Source: Aequorivita vitellina (GTDB lineage: Bacteria > Bacteroidota > Bacteroidia > Flavobacteriales > Flavobacteriaceae). From it: 64,000 bases of DNA. Made by a program: the position numbers and the translations under genes. Each line of letters opens with the position of its first letter. The first letter of the stretch is position 1. Below, piece by piece: positions 45,361 through 54,111 of this stretch. Location of the stretch: NCBI RefSeq assembly GCF_022008365.1, contig NZ_JAIRBA010000010.1:1-64000 (forward strand). The letters are read 5' to 3'. Below the pieces are notes generated by a model. It made no database searches, had not been told where the DNA came from, and saw only the letters and a program-made list of their open reading frames with translations.

Positions 45361-45383
45361 ATTCTACGTTTATAAATTCTACG
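45361..45383 (-). promoter_or_regulatory. Direct repeat ATTCTACG, possible AraC-type operator
   Basis: ATTCTACG occurs at 45361-45368 and 45376-45383, 15 bp apart on the same strand, directly upstream of the TolC-like start codon. AraC-family regulators bind direct repeats, and an AraC-type gene lies upstream, so it is a plausible site. Confidence 0.35.
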
Positions 45384-45441
45384 GTGCAAAATTCGAAATA
45401 ATCGTAGTTTTTAAAAAGGTTGAGAAAACAGGGAAAGAGGT

Positions 45442-46284
45442 TCAAATGGTATTTGCTGAAGCGATATTTTTTCTAAAGTTGCGAGGACTTAATCCAGTAT
45501 GTTTCTTAAAAAATTTTCCAAAGGCATATTGATCCGAAAAATTAAGCTGGTCTGCTATAATGGAAATATTCAGCTCGGTAGTGGTCAGCTTCAGTTTTGC
45601 CTCATCCAAAAGTGTGTTTGCAATTAAGACTCGAGGTGCAATTCCAGTGACCTCTTTAACACAAACCGACAGGTATTTAATGGATATAAAAAGCTTGTCC
45701 GCATAAAACTTCAATTCTCTTTCTCTAGTGAAATGACTGGAGAGCAGATCTAAAAAACTTATCACAATAGCTTCTTTTCTCGTATTTTGTTCTATATTCA
45801 GAGGGTTATTTTTCATTATGGCATCCACAACCATATAAACAATAACAGTAAAATTATGAATAACAACTTGCTCGTTAAATTTTGAATAATCAGGATTTTT
45901 CAAGTAAAAATCTAACTGCTTAGCGATATTCCAAAAATGGCTAAATGCTTCTTTGGACAGTGAATATGAAACCTTACTTTGCTCCATGTTCATCAGTTGA
46001 ATCACGGAAAACTTATTGAAGCTTACATTGATTCGCTCTTTTAAAGCTTCCTGCTTATATAAAATAAAATATGCCTTGAGGTGTTCTGAACAATGAATGA
46101 GTTTATACATTTTCATCGGAGAGAACAAGATCAATTCTGAACTTTGATACGTCGTCCGCAAACTATTCACTTCAAGCTCAATAGTGCCTTTTTGAATTAA
46201 AAGAAAACATGACTGTGAAGGCCGAACGAGTTCTCCTTCAACTACTTTATCAAGTATGATTCTTTCATCAAAGATTTTAAGCAT
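45442..46284 (-). CDS. AraC family transcriptional regulator
   Basis: 280 residues. An N-terminal ~160-residue effector domain (cupin-like, with CFLLIQKGTIELEVNSL) is followed by a C-terminal two-helix-turn-helix AraC domain (ELKFYADKLFISIKYLSVCVKEVTG; INISIIADQLNFSDQYAFGKFFKKHTGLSPRNFRKN). It is placed upstream of the efflux operon in the same direction and is most likely its regulator. A TATATTTG -7 box lies about 31 bp upstream. Confidence 0.9.
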   Translation of the reverse strand: MLKIFDERIILDKVVEGELVRPSQSCFLLIQKGTIELEVNSLRTTYQSSELILFSPMKMYKLIHCSEHLKAYFILYKQEALKERINVSFNKFSVIQLMNMEQSKVSYSLSKEAFSHFWNIAKQLDFYLKNPDYSKFNEQVVIHNFTVIVYMVVDAIMKNNPLNIEQNTRKEAIVISFLDLLSSHFTRERELKFYADKLFISIKYLSVCVKEVTGIAPRVLIANTLLDEAKLKLTTTELNISIIADQLNFSDQYAFGKFFKKHTGLSPRNFRKNIASANTI

Positions 46285-46314
46285 TTATTTTATTGAAGTG
46301 TTTACAATTTTTTT

Positions 46315-46322
46315 CAAATATA
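46315..46322 (-). promoter_or_regulatory. Candidate -7 box of the AraC-type gene
   Basis: Reads TATATTTG on the minus strand, a full TAnnTTTG match 31 bp before the start codon. No convincing -33 element was seen. Confidence 0.45.
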
Positions 46323-46383
46323 AAGATTTATAAACGACCTTATGAACAACATGGATAACCTTACAAATCGACCCACGCTGGTG

Positions 46384-46399
46384 CGCGAGTCCCCTCGCG
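46384..46399. repeat. CGCGAG hairpin
   Basis: CGCGAG - TCCC - CTCGCG forms a GC-rich stem in an AT-rich gap. It is preceded by ACGCTGGTG, a sequence context I associate with dispersed Bacteroidota repeats. It lies 50 bp left of the IS3 element. Confidence 0.45.
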
Positions 46400-46513
46400 T
46401 TCCTTACAACTTAAATTATAATTCACCCCCACTATAAAGAAATCCCCCTGTAAGCTTCCCTTAAAACCGAACTGTTTAAAAGTAGAATAATTATCTTAAT
46501 TTTAAACAGTATT

Positions 46514-46780
46514 ATGAGACGAAGTAAATTTTCACCGCAACAGATTGCAAAGATTTTAAAGGAATTCGACAACGGAAAGAGTGTTGATGAGATCAGCCGT
46601 GAGCACGGGGTCAGCCCTGCCACCTTCTACAAGTGGCGTTCAAGGTATGCCGGAATGAGCTCCAAGGAGCTCAAGCGCCTCAAGGAGCTGGAAGAAGAGA
46701 ACGCCCGGCTCAAACAGATGTATGCCACCTTGGCCCTTGACCACCAGATGGCCAAGGAGATCATCGAAAAAAAGCTCTAA
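46514..46780 (+). CDS. IS3-family transposase OrfA
   Basis: 88 residues: a helix-turn-helix ([40 protein letters not shown]) followed by a leucine-zipper helix ([20 protein letters not shown]). The end runs through GAAAAAAAGC at 46766-46775, where a -1 slip on A_AAA_AAG would join it to OrfB. Confidence 0.92.
   Translation: MRRSKFSPQQIAKILKEFDNGKSVDEISREHGVSPATFYKWRSRYAGMSSKELKRLKELEEENARLKQMYATLALDHQMAKEIIEKKL
46768..46774 (+). promoter_or_regulatory. A_AAA_AAG programmed -1 frameshift site
   Basis: The codons here are GAA AAA AAG CTC TAA in the OrfA frame. The heptamer A_AAA_AAG is the classic IS3-group slippery site, and the -1 frame continues openly into OrfB ([16 protein letters not shown], then [10 protein letters not shown]). 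The full transposase is therefore probably an OrfAB fusion. Confidence 0.8.
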
Positions 46781-46845
46781 AGCCCTGCAGGAAGCGAACC
46801 ATTGCCAAGGAACTTATTCATTACGGCATCTGCAGGGCGTGCCGT

Positions 46846-47643
46846 GTGCTCAACATGAGCAAGAGTGTTTATTATTATAGGCCTTTGCCCAAGGATGACA
46901 GCGAGATAGAACAAGCCTTGCAACAAAAGGCAAAGGAACATTCAGAGGAAGGTTTTTGGAAGGCCTATGACCGTTTGCGCGAAGAGGGGAAACCCTGGAA
47001 CCACAAGCGCATGCACCGCGTCTATGTGGCATTGGGGCTCCCCTTGCGCAGAAAGGTGAAGAAACGCTTGCCCGCAAGGGTAAAGGAGCCTTTAGAGGTT
47101 CCGAATGAACTCAACCATACCTGGAGTATGGATTTTGTAACAGACGTCCTGGAGAACAAAAGACGCTTTAGGGCATTTAATATAATTGATGACTTTAACA
47201 GAGAGGCGCTCCATATTGAGGTAGACTTCTCCCTGACGAGCAACCGCGTGGTCTGGGTGCTCAACCACCTTATCAACAAAAAGGGCAAGCCAAAAGAGAT
47301 ACGGATGGACAACGGCCCTGAATTTATAGCCAAGATCGCCTCGGAATGGAGCATGATGCACGATATCGAGTTCAAGTACATACAGCCGGGGAAGCCCACG
47401 CAAAATGCATTTGTGGAAAGGTTCAATGGGAGTTACAGAAGAGGGGTACTAAACAAATACATCTTTGAAAACATAGACCAGGTAAGGGAACAGACACAGA
47501 TATGGATGCACGATTACAACCATCACCGCCCACACGATGGGCTGGGTAAAATCCCGCCAATAAAATATGCGGAACTTAATTCTCTTGGGGCTAGCCCCAA
47601 GAGAATTAAAAATAATAAGTTTGTAGAAGTATTAGAAGAATGA
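46846..47643 (+). CDS. IS3-family transposase OrfB (DDE integrase core)
   Basis: 265 residues from the internal ATG; the frame is open upstream to the slip site. An HTH_21-like region ([34 protein letters not shown]) is followed by the rve catalytic core. Catalytic Asp 1 is in [11 protein letters not shown], Asp 2 in [11 protein letters not shown], and the Glu in [13 protein letters not shown]. All catalytic residues are intact, so the element could be active. Confidence 0.93.
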   Translation: MLNMSKSVYYYRPLPKDDSEIEQALQQKAKEHSEEGFWKAYDRLREEGKPWNHKRMHRVYVALGLPLRRKVKKRLPARVKEPLEVPNELNHTWSMDFVTDVLENKRRFRAFNIIDDFNREALHIEVDFSLTSNRVVWVLNHLINKKGKPKEIRMDNGPEFIAKIASEWSMMHDIEFKYIQPGKPTQNAFVERFNGSYRRGVLNKYIFENIDQVREQTQIWMHDYNHHRPHDGLGKIPPIKYAELNSLGASPKRIKNNKFVEVLEE

Positions 47644-47653
47644 GCAGTTCTAA

Positions 47654-48001
47654 TTAGGGGAAGCTTACACCAAATTGCATATCTTCATTAAAGTTATCTG
47701 GATATAGAAGGATGCCACTTAAATTAGTGTAATGCCATTCTTTAAAGCCAAAAACAGGAATCACAGCACTTACTACAATCAAAATTTTGTCTAATTCTTC
47801 CAATTCAAACTGTACACCCTCTATATAAACCTCACTTAAAAACTGCATCATCCGTTGTTGAAAAACAAGTTGCCTGCCTTTAGAAAGATTTCTATAATAA
47901 AGAACATTCTCCAACAATAATTTGTGCCAATGATATGGAAAAGGTTGGACTCTCCGACGTTTTGCTTTTCGATAAAAATGAATAACAAACAGGAGAATCA
48001 C
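47654..48001 (-). pseudogene. Truncated MtfA-like zinc-dependent peptidase
   Basis: From GTG at 48001, about 110 native codons encode the N-terminal part of the MtfA/DgsA-anti-repressor family (PFPYHWHKLLLENVLYYRNL; IVVSAVIPVFGFKEWHYTNL). The last residues (GVSFP and stop) are read from the IS3 end. The zinc-binding HExxH part, normally further on in a ~250-residue protein, is missing and was not found left of the IS. It is therefore non-functional as a peptidase. Confidence 0.8.
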
Positions 48002-48038
48002 AACCTAAATTAAAACATAAGCCATATTGAAAGAGGAA

Positions 48039-48251
48039 TTAATCCACAGGTTCAGCTTTAAAGCCTACTTTTTGCAATGTTGTCTTTATATCTTCTTCTG
48101 AAGCACCATCACTTTCTATGGTTAAAATTTTATCAGGATTGGCGGTATCCACTTTCCAACTTTCAACACCTTCTTGCTTATTTAAAAAAGGAGTTACTTT
48201 TGAAACACAACCACCACAATTGATATTCGTTTTAAATTTTAAAGTTTTCAT
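48039..48251 (-). CDS. CopZ-like heavy-metal-associated (HMA) chaperone
   Basis: 70 residues, a single HMA ferredoxin-like fold with the metal-binding CGGC (TNINCGGCVSKVTPFL), where CxxC binds Cu(I). The rest (VESWKVDTANPDKILTIESDG, EEDIKTTLQKVGFKAEPVD) follows the usual beta-alpha-beta pattern. It lies 23 bp after the Cu-type ATPase gene, so it is the expected copper chaperone delivering Cu(I) to that pump. Confidence 0.9.
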   Translation of the reverse strand: MKTLKFKTNINCGGCVSKVTPFLNKQEGVESWKVDTANPDKILTIESDGASEEDIKTTLQKVGFKAEPVD

Positions 48252-48274
48252 CGTATTTGAATTTATAATTAATA

Positions 48275-50533
48275 TTAAAGGTTTACTCGTTTAAGTCTTA
48301 AACTATTTGCAACTACAGAGACACTACTGAATGCCATTGCTGCTCCTGCAATCATTGGGTCTAATAAGAACCCATTTACTGGATACAGAACTCCTACCGC
48401 AATTGGGATTCCAATAATATTATAGATGAATGCCCAAAATAGATTCTGACGTATGCCCAATACGGTTCTTTTTGATAGTTCCAACGCTTTTGGAATAGAT
48501 TGCAAATCAGACGTTATCAATGTCATTTTCGCAACGTCCATTGCTATGTCCGAACCTTTACCCATTGCGATACTTACATTGGCTTGTGCCAAAGCGTGGG
48601 AATCATTGATGCCATCACCAACCATAGCTACTATCTTACCATCAGCTTGCAGTTTTTCCACAAAAGCTGCTTTCTCTGAAGGCATCACTTCGCCTTGGTA
48701 ATTTGTTATCCCTAATTGTTTTGCGACAGCAGATGCGGTTTTATTATTATCTCCTGTAAGCATATAGACATCAATGCCTCGTTCTTGAAGCGTTGCTATG
48801 GCCTTTTTTGAAGTTTGCTTAATCTTGTCTGCAATAGCGAGTATCGCCAGCACTTGTTCATCATTTCCATAGAAAATGACTGTTTTCGCTTGCTCTTCGA
48901 GGCTTTCTGCTGTTTGCATTAAGGTAGCGTCAATTTGAATATTTTTCTCAAACATTAGTTTATGATTCCCCACATAGTATTTCGACCCATTTTTTGCTTG
49001 AGCTTTCACACCCATCCCTGTAATACTTTCAAACGAAGCAATATCCACTTTTTCAATATTTTCATTTTTTAAGTGGTTGACTACCGCTTCAGCCAAAGGA
49101 TGTTCTGATTGTGCTTCTATTGCCAAAAGAATTTGTTTGTATTGATTTTGATTTTCAAGTTTATCCTTCCAAAGTATATCAGTTACTAACGGTTTCCCTT
49201 CTGTAATTGTGCCTGTTTTGTCGAGAATGACCGCATTCACTTTATGACCGAGTTCTAAACTCTCGGCATCTTTTATAAGAATATTGTTTTCTGCACCTTT
49301 ACCAATACCCACCATAATGGCAGTAGGTGTTGCCAAACCTAACGCACAAGGACAGGCTATAACCAATACTGCTACAGATGTCAACAAGGCTTGTGAAAAT
49401 GCATTATCCCCTCCAGCCGACATCCAAACAATAAAGGTAATAACAGAAATCCCTAATACAATCGGAACAAATATTCCTGCGATTTTATCAACTAGTTTCT
49501 GTACAGGTGCTTTACTTCCTTGGGCTTCCTGAACCATTTTAATGATTTGGGAAAGCAAGGTTTCTCCACCTACTTTTTCAGCAATAAATTGGAAACTACC
49601 TTTTTGGTTTACCGTACCCGCAAATACTTTTCCACCATCTGATTTTTCTACTGGAACTGGTTCTCCCGTAATCATACTTTCATCTACATAAGAGCTTCCT
49701 TTAGACACCAACCCATCTACAGGAATTTTATCTCCAGGTTTTACCAAAATAGTTTGACCTACTTGCACAGTCGAAATAGGAATCTCCTTTTCTTCCCCAT
49801 TCTCAATAATCTTTAGCGTTTTGGGTTGTAAACCCATCAGCTTTTTAATGGCTGAAGAGGTATTGGATTTTGCCTTTTCTTCCAAGAGTTTCCCCAAGGA
49901 AATAAAGGTTATAATGACAGTAGCCGCCTCATAATAGACGTGAGGCTCGATACCACGACTCAACCAAAATTCAGGAAAAAAGGTGTTGAAAACACTAAAC
50001 AAAAATGCAATTCCGGTACTCAAGGCCACCAAGGTATCCATATTCGCCTTACCGTGTTTGGCTTGCTTGAAAGCATTGATAAAAAAGCTACGCCCGAACC
50101 AAAAAAGAATGGGAAAGGCCAATACCAATGAAATCCACTTACCTGGTTCCCATTGCATAAAAAACATTCCTAATACAAAAATTGGAAGCGTAAGAATGGC
50201 TGACCAAATAGTGCGATTTTTTATGTCTTGATAGTGCTTTTGCTGTAGTTCTTGTTGTACTTCCGAAGGATTCTCCGCATCAATGATAATATCATAGCCC
50301 ACTTCGCGAAGTGCATTTTGAAGTTGATTAGGACTCAACTCTTTGTCGTACTCTACAAGAACAGAGCTATTGGCAAAATTTACGCTTGCATCAAAAACGC
50401 CTTTCGTATGTTTTAATACAGATTCAACGCTTGCTGCACACGATGCGCAGGTCATTCCTGTAACCGGGAATGATTCTTTTATTCCTTGTTTATGGCTCTT
50501 TTCTTTGGTTTCAAATATGTTAATTGTCTCCAT
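48275..50533 (-). CDS. copA: Copper-translocating P1B-1 ATPase (CopA-type)
   Basis: 752 residues. An N-terminal HMA domain ([14 protein letters not shown]) and eight transmembrane helices are present. The transport motif is [12 protein letters not shown] in TM6, with IYN in TM7 and [12 protein letters not shown] in TM8; together these mark a Cu(I)/Ag(I) P1B-1 pump. The A-domain motif is [11 protein letters not shown], phosphorylation [10 protein letters not shown], the nucleotide motif SEHPLA and the hinge [10 protein letters not shown] (His where most have Pro). It lies upstream of CopZ by 23 bp and would export Cu(I) from the cytoplasm. Confidence 0.95.
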   Translation of the reverse strand: METINIFETKEKSHKQGIKESFPVTGMTCASCAASVESVLKHTKGVFDASVNFANSSVLVEYDKELSPNQLQNALREVGYDIIIDAENPSEVQQELQQKHYQDIKNRTIWSAILTLPIFVLGMFFMQWEPGKWISLVLAFPILFWFGRSFFINAFKQAKHGKANMDTLVALSTGIAFLFSVFNTFFPEFWLSRGIEPHVYYEAATVIITFISLGKLLEEKAKSNTSSAIKKLMGLQPKTLKIIENGEEKEIPISTVQVGQTILVKPGDKIPVDGLVSKGSSYVDESMITGEPVPVEKSDGGKVFAGTVNQKGSFQFIAEKVGGETLLSQIIKMVQEAQGSKAPVQKLVDKIAGIFVPIVLGISVITFIVWMSAGGDNAFSQALLTSVAVLVIACPCALGLATPTAIMVGIGKGAENNILIKDAESLELGHKVNAVILDKTGTITEGKPLVTDILWKDKLENQNQYKQILLAIEAQSEHPLAEAVVNHLKNENIEKVDIASFESITGMGVKAQAKNGSKYYVGNHKLMFEKNIQIDATLMQTAESLEEQAKTVIFYGNDEQVLAILAIADKIKQTSKKAIATLQERGIDVYMLTGDNNKTASAVAKQLGITNYQGEVMPSEKAAFVEKLQADGKIVAMVGDGINDSHALAQANVSIAMGKGSDIAMDVAKMTLITSDLQSIPKALELSKRTVLGIRQNLFWAFIYNIIGIPIAVGVLYPVNGFLLDPMIAGAAMAFSSVSVVANSLRLKRVNL

Positions 50534-50655
50534 AGTCCTATTCTAATTTGTACTCTGCAAATTTCAGGATTAAAAGACTTTAATGTATTATGTTATTTGC
50601 TGAATGATTTGTAGAATTTGCTGAATTCGGTTCATCTATTGCAAAAGCGTTGTAT

Positions 50656-50838
50656 CTAAACAGATATAAAATACTTTAGGAACTGTAAGAACAGTACAAA
50701 GCAGATTAACAGGATAACAACGATTAGAATACCAATCCAAATTATTTTATCTTTTTTGGTAATGCTATTTTTTACAGACGGTACTTTAGTGTTTTTTTTA
50801 TTTCGTCTATCTCGTCTATTTCGTCTATTTTCTAACAT
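50656..50838 (-). CDS. Tiny membrane protein (60 residues) of the TKKDK family, copy 2
   Basis: Very basic N-terminus (MLENRRNRRDRRNKKNTKV), then NSITKKDKIIWIG and a single helix (ILIVVILLICFVLFLQFL) ending KYFISV. It shares the layout and much of the sequence with copy 1 (33608-33781) and more distantly with copy 3 (50940-51107). It lies between the Cu-type and Zn-type P-ATPase genes, 122 bp before the former. No named family recognised. Confidence 0.75.
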   Translation of the reverse strand: MLENRRNRRDRRNKKNTKVPSVKNSITKKDKIIWIGILIVVILLICFVLFLQFLKYFISV

Positions 50839-50939
50839 AGAATATCATTTTTGCTATGAACCAACCAACCAATCAACCACTTCCACTTCATCTGCTGTAA
50901 CCCCAAAAACCACTTGGAACATTATATTCTCGTAGTTCA

Positions 50940-51107
50940 TCAATGCTTATGAATATTCCCTTTTAGCACAAAATAGTATAATAGGAATGCGGTTATTACC
51001 ACAAAGATTATTGCAAGAATCCCATTGAACTTATCTTTTTTTGTGATTTTGTTATTCGATGATTTACTAACCTTTTTATTTCTTTTATTTCTCTGTTTTT
51101 GATACAT
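50940..51107 (-). CDS. Tiny membrane protein (55 residues) of the TKKDK family, copy 3
   Basis: ATG at 51107 to TGA at 50940-50942. Layout: basic N-terminus (MYQKQRNKRNKKVSKSSNN), KITKKDKFNGI, a single helix (LAIIFVVITAFLLYYFVL), then a His-containing tail (KGNIHKH). The ITKKDK motif lies at the same place as in copies 1 and 2. It starts 9 bp after the stop of the Zn/Cd-type ATPase gene, so it is surely in the same operon. The His at the end could bind metal, which is speculation. Confidence 0.72.
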   Translation of the reverse strand: MYQKQRNKRNKKVSKSSNNKITKKDKFNGILAIIFVVITAFLLYYFVLKGNIHKH

Positions 51108-51116
51108 CTTTTTTGA

Positions 51117-53075
51117 TTATTTCCACTTCATCTTCTGCAACCTAACTGCATTCAATATTGCTAACAAAGCCACACCAACATCCGCAAACACAGCCTCCCA
51201 CATTGTCGCCAGGCCTCCTGCTCCCAAAACAAGTACCACAGCTTTTACTCCAAAAGCAAGCGCAATATTTTGATATACAATACGTCTGGTTGAACGACCA
51301 ATTTTAATTGCTTTTGCAATTTTGCTCGGTTGGTCTGTTTGGATGATAACGTCTGCCGTTTCTATCGCTACATCACTTCCCAAGCCGCCCATTGCGATAC
51401 CAACATCGCTTACTGCCAATACTGGGGCATCGTTGATGCCATCGCCAATGAAAGCTACTCTTCCGTCATTTTCGGACATTAGTTTTTCGACTTCCTTCAA
51501 TTTATCTTCTGGAAGCAATCCACCTTTTGCCCAATCTACACCCATTTCTTTGGCAACTTGTTGAGTAATGGAATCCTTATCGCCCGAAAGCATTATGATT
51601 TTTGAAATACCCGATTCCCGAATTTGATTAATGGCTTCGTGGGCATCATCCTTTAACTCGTCTGCAATGATTACATAGCCTGCAAATTTGCCTTCAATGG
51701 AAACCATCACGATAGATTCTACAATGTTGTCGGTTTCAGATGGAACTTCGATATTGTTTGAAATCATCAATGGTTTATTCCCAACCAATACGGTTTTGCC
51801 GTTTACTGTTCCCTTTAAGCCTTTTCCTGCTACTTCACTTACTTCGGAAGCTTGAAAATCTTCGCCATCGGCTTTATAATCCATAATTGCCTTGGCAATG
51901 GGATGGGTAGATTGTTCTTCCATCGCCATTAGGTATTTCATAAATTCAGGTTCTTTCCAGCCAATGGCTTTTATTTCTTTGATTTTAAAAACACCTTTGG
52001 TTACAGTTCCTGTTTTGTCCATAACAACGGTATTAACCTTCGTCATTTCATCCAAATAAGATGCGCCTTTGAACAAAATCCCGTTTTTTGAAGCTGCTCC
52101 CAATCCACCAAAATAGCCCAACGGAATAGAGATAACCAAAGCACACGGACAGGAAATAACCAAGAAAATCAATGCTCTATACAACCAATCGCTAAAAACA
52201 TAATCGTCCACAAAAAAGTAAGGTAGAAATGTCAAGGCAATTGCCAAGAATACCACGATAGGCGTATAGATTTTTGCAAACTTTCTAATGAACAATTCGG
52301 TCTTTGATTTCCGTGCGGTGGCGTTTTGCACCATATCCAAAATTCTTGCAATAGAACTATCCTTAAATTCTTTAGTAGTTTTTATTTCAATTACACCGTC
52401 CAAGTTTATGCTTCCAGCAAATACTTTTTCGCCTTTTGCAATGGTATCAGGTTTGCTTTCGCCCGTTAATGCTGCGGTATTGAACGAGCCTTTTTCGGAC
52501 AATAAAATACCATCTAAAGGAATTTTTTCGCCCACACGTACTTGCACTTTTTCGCCAATAGCAACGGTTTCGGGATTTACAGAAACATAATTGTTGTCCC
52601 GATAAACCAAAGCTTCATTGGGTCTTACATCCAGTAATGCCTTGATGCTTCCTTTGGCTCTTTTAACCGCGGCACTTTGGAATAATTCGCCTACCGCATA
52701 AAACAACATTACTGCCACACCTTCCGGATATTCGCCAATGGCGAATGCACCTATGGTTGCGATGGACATCAATAGAAATTCGGTAAAGAAATCGCCATTT
52801 TTGATGCTGTTCCAACCTTCCTTTATCACAGGAAAACCTACAGGAAGGTATGCGACTGCATACCAGACGATACGTATCCAATCTTTAAAAAATGCTACGT
52901 CAAAATAATCCATCGCAATGCCAATAATCAGCATTACAAAGCTGAAAATTGCTGGTACATAAACTTTAAATTTCCCTATGCTTTCTGCGCTGCTTTGGTT
53001 GTGGGCATCATTGCGCTTGTGAGTATCTGAAGAAGTTTTATTCAAATCTCTTAAATTGACTTTCTTTTTTTTCAT
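51117..53075 (-). CDS. Zn/Cd-type P1B-2 ATPase
   Basis: 652 residues, without an N-terminal CxxC HMA domain (a short Lys/Asn/His-rich start instead). Metal motifs: SCPCALVISIP in TM6, a Lys in TM7 (ALAFGVKAVVLVLG) and Asp in TM8 (FADVGVALLAILNA, DxG form), the set described for Zn2+/Cd2+/Pb2+ P1B-2 pumps. Catalytic motifs: ALTGESKPD, DKTGTVTKG, STHPIA, GDGINDAPVL. It is followed 9 bp on by a tiny membrane protein gene and preceded by a YceI-like gene 32 bp upstream. The likely role is Zn/Cd export. Confidence 0.93.
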   Translation of the reverse strand: MKKKKVNLRDLNKTSSDTHKRNDAHNQSSAESIGKFKVYVPAIFSFVMLIIGIAMDYFDVAFFKDWIRIVWYAVAYLPVGFPVIKEGWNSIKNGDFFTEFLLMSIATIGAFAIGEYPEGVAVMLFYAVGELFQSAAVKRAKGSIKALLDVRPNEALVYRDNNYVSVNPETVAIGEKVQVRVGEKIPLDGILLSEKGSFNTAALTGESKPDTIAKGEKVFAGSINLDGVIEIKTTKEFKDSSIARILDMVQNATARKSKTELFIRKFAKIYTPIVVFLAIALTFLPYFFVDDYVFSDWLYRALIFLVISCPCALVISIPLGYFGGLGAASKNGILFKGASYLDEMTKVNTVVMDKTGTVTKGVFKIKEIKAIGWKEPEFMKYLMAMEEQSTHPIAKAIMDYKADGEDFQASEVSEVAGKGLKGTVNGKTVLVGNKPLMISNNIEVPSETDNIVESIVMVSIEGKFAGYVIIADELKDDAHEAINQIRESGISKIIMLSGDKDSITQQVAKEMGVDWAKGGLLPEDKLKEVEKLMSENDGRVAFIGDGINDAPVLAVSDVGIAMGGLGSDVAIETADVIIQTDQPSKIAKAIKIGRSTRRIVYQNIALAFGVKAVVLVLGAGGLATMWEAVFADVGVALLAILNAVRLQKMKWK

Positions 53076-53107
53076 TAGTTTGATAATAATTTTATTTTAA
53101 TTCACAG

Positions 53108-53650
53108 TTATTCCAATCTCAACACCAATTGCGCAAACTGCACTTCTATGGTATCATCGATACCCTCTATTAAGAAATCCAAACCAGTATTTGAAACCAA
53201 TAATTGTCCGGTTGCACTTATCAAGCAGGACATACTTACTCCTTGTTCTATATGGGTAATGGTTGCTTTAAATTGTGATTTAAAGGATTTTCCTTGATAA
53301 GTAACATCTATCAGCCAATTAAAGTTGATAGGGTCGTGCCGTTTTGATAAAAAATCCTGTGATGGAATAGTGCCCGTGAACCGAAGCATCAAAGGGGCTT
53401 CCTGCTGTTGTAAAATGGTATTGATTTCAGGAATATCTGTTGATAAAGTCTTAAGGTCGAGTACACCATTAACCACTTTGGAATCATAATCAAGATATAA
53501 GGCCAATTTATGGCTTTCTGCCTTGACGGGTTTAGAGTTAACCAAAGTCATCATCATAATATGACCTTCTTCAGTTGTATAAATTTTTTGGGCGTTTACT
53601 TTATAATAACTAACCAACAAGATTATTAAAATACAATGTTTAACATTCAT
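53108..53650 (-). CDS. YceI-like exported protein
   Basis: 180 residues from ATG at 53650, which gives a signal peptide (MNVKHCILIILLVSYYKVNAQ). ATG at 53659 is also possible. The frame opens at 53719, but that region contains a terminator. The mature part has the lipocalin-like strand order of YceI proteins (SKVVNGVLDLKTLSTDIPEI; PINFNWLIDVTYQGKSFKSQF), although divergent. YceI-like proteins bind isoprenoid-type lipids. It lies 32 bp before the Zn/Cd ATPase gene. The link to metal resistance is by position only. Confidence 0.6.
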   Translation of the reverse strand: MNVKHCILIILLVSYYKVNAQKIYTTEEGHIMMMTLVNSKPVKAESHKLALYLDYDSKVVNGVLDLKTLSTDIPEINTILQQQEAPLMLRFTGTIPSQDFLSKRHDPINFNWLIDVTYQGKSFKSQFKATITHIEQGVSMSCLISATGQLLVSNTGLDFLIEGIDDTIEVQFAQLVLRLE

Positions 53651-53675
53651 AATATCCATCTTTAATTGTATAATT

Positions 53676-53748
53676 AAAAAAAAGCAGCTTCTACTTTTGC
53701 TTTTAATGCTATTAATCATTTTGCTTTAAGAAGCATCATAAAAGCTGC
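53676..53748 (-). terminator. Terminator upstream of the YceI-like gene
   Basis: On the minus strand GCAGCTT pairs with AAGCTGC across a ~51-nt loop that has its own ATGCT/AGCAT stem, followed by eight T residues (complement of 53676-53683). It supports the later start choice for the YceI-like gene and ends the transcript that carries the 88-residue membrane protein. Confidence 0.6.
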
Positions 53749-53820
53749 CTGCTATTAATTAAGTTTTCACTTAATTTATTTTAAATAAAAAATTTCACTC
53801 TTTCACATAACCACTTACCG

Positions 53821-54087
53821 CTATTTATTATCTATATCCTTTTCTCTTTTACCGAAATAATACATCAGAGCAACACTTGCACCTAATAGTCCAAACAGAA
53901 TATTCTCGAAAATTTGATTCCCATTGATATTCACAATTTCAATGAAATTATTTATTAAATATTGCCACCAATTAATTTCATAATTCTGACTGCTAATCGT
54001 GAAAATTGTTATCCCCAAAGGTTGAAGGATAAAAACACCTATGGCAAACCCAATTAGTATGGTAATAAGAATATTCTTTTTATTCAT
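53821..54087 (-). CDS. Small membrane protein (88 residues), unknown
   Basis: Two predicted transmembrane helices (ILITILIGFAIGVFILQPLG at the N-terminus and NILFGLLGASVALMYYFG near the C-terminus) separated by a ~30-residue extracytoplasmic loop (NYEINWWQYLINNFIEIVN). The end is charged (KREKDIDNK). I do not recognise a family. It follows the STAS/SEC14 gene by 24 bp and lies in the metal-resistance cluster. Confidence 0.6.
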   Translation of the reverse strand: MNKKNILITILIGFAIGVFILQPLGITIFTISSQNYEINWWQYLINNFIEIVNINGNQIFENILFGLLGASVALMYYFGKREKDIDNK

Positions 54088-54111
54088 CGTCTGTCTTTTA
54101 CGGAAGTAAGC

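Larger units (their letters stand above)
46449..47669 (+). mobile_element. Complete IS3-family insertion sequence (1221 bp)
   Basis: Imperfect terminal inverted repeats: left TGTAAGCTTCCCTTAAAACC (from 46449), right end reading TGTAAGCTTCCCCTAATTAG on the minus strand (ending 47669). It contains overlapping orfA and orfB with an A_AAA_AAG slippery site. There is no clear target duplication (CCC on the left, CCA on the right), and the right flank cuts into an mtfA-like gene whose missing part is not on the left, pointing to an adjacent deletion. Confidence 0.9.

Noticed and set aside
46432-46623. 63-codon minus-strand frame at the IS3 left end
   Set aside because: Antisense to the transposase orfA and the inverted repeat; no independent support.
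53651-53719. N-terminal extension of the YceI-like protein
   Set aside because: The region contains a terminator-type stem and T tract; ATG at 53650 gives a clean signal peptide.
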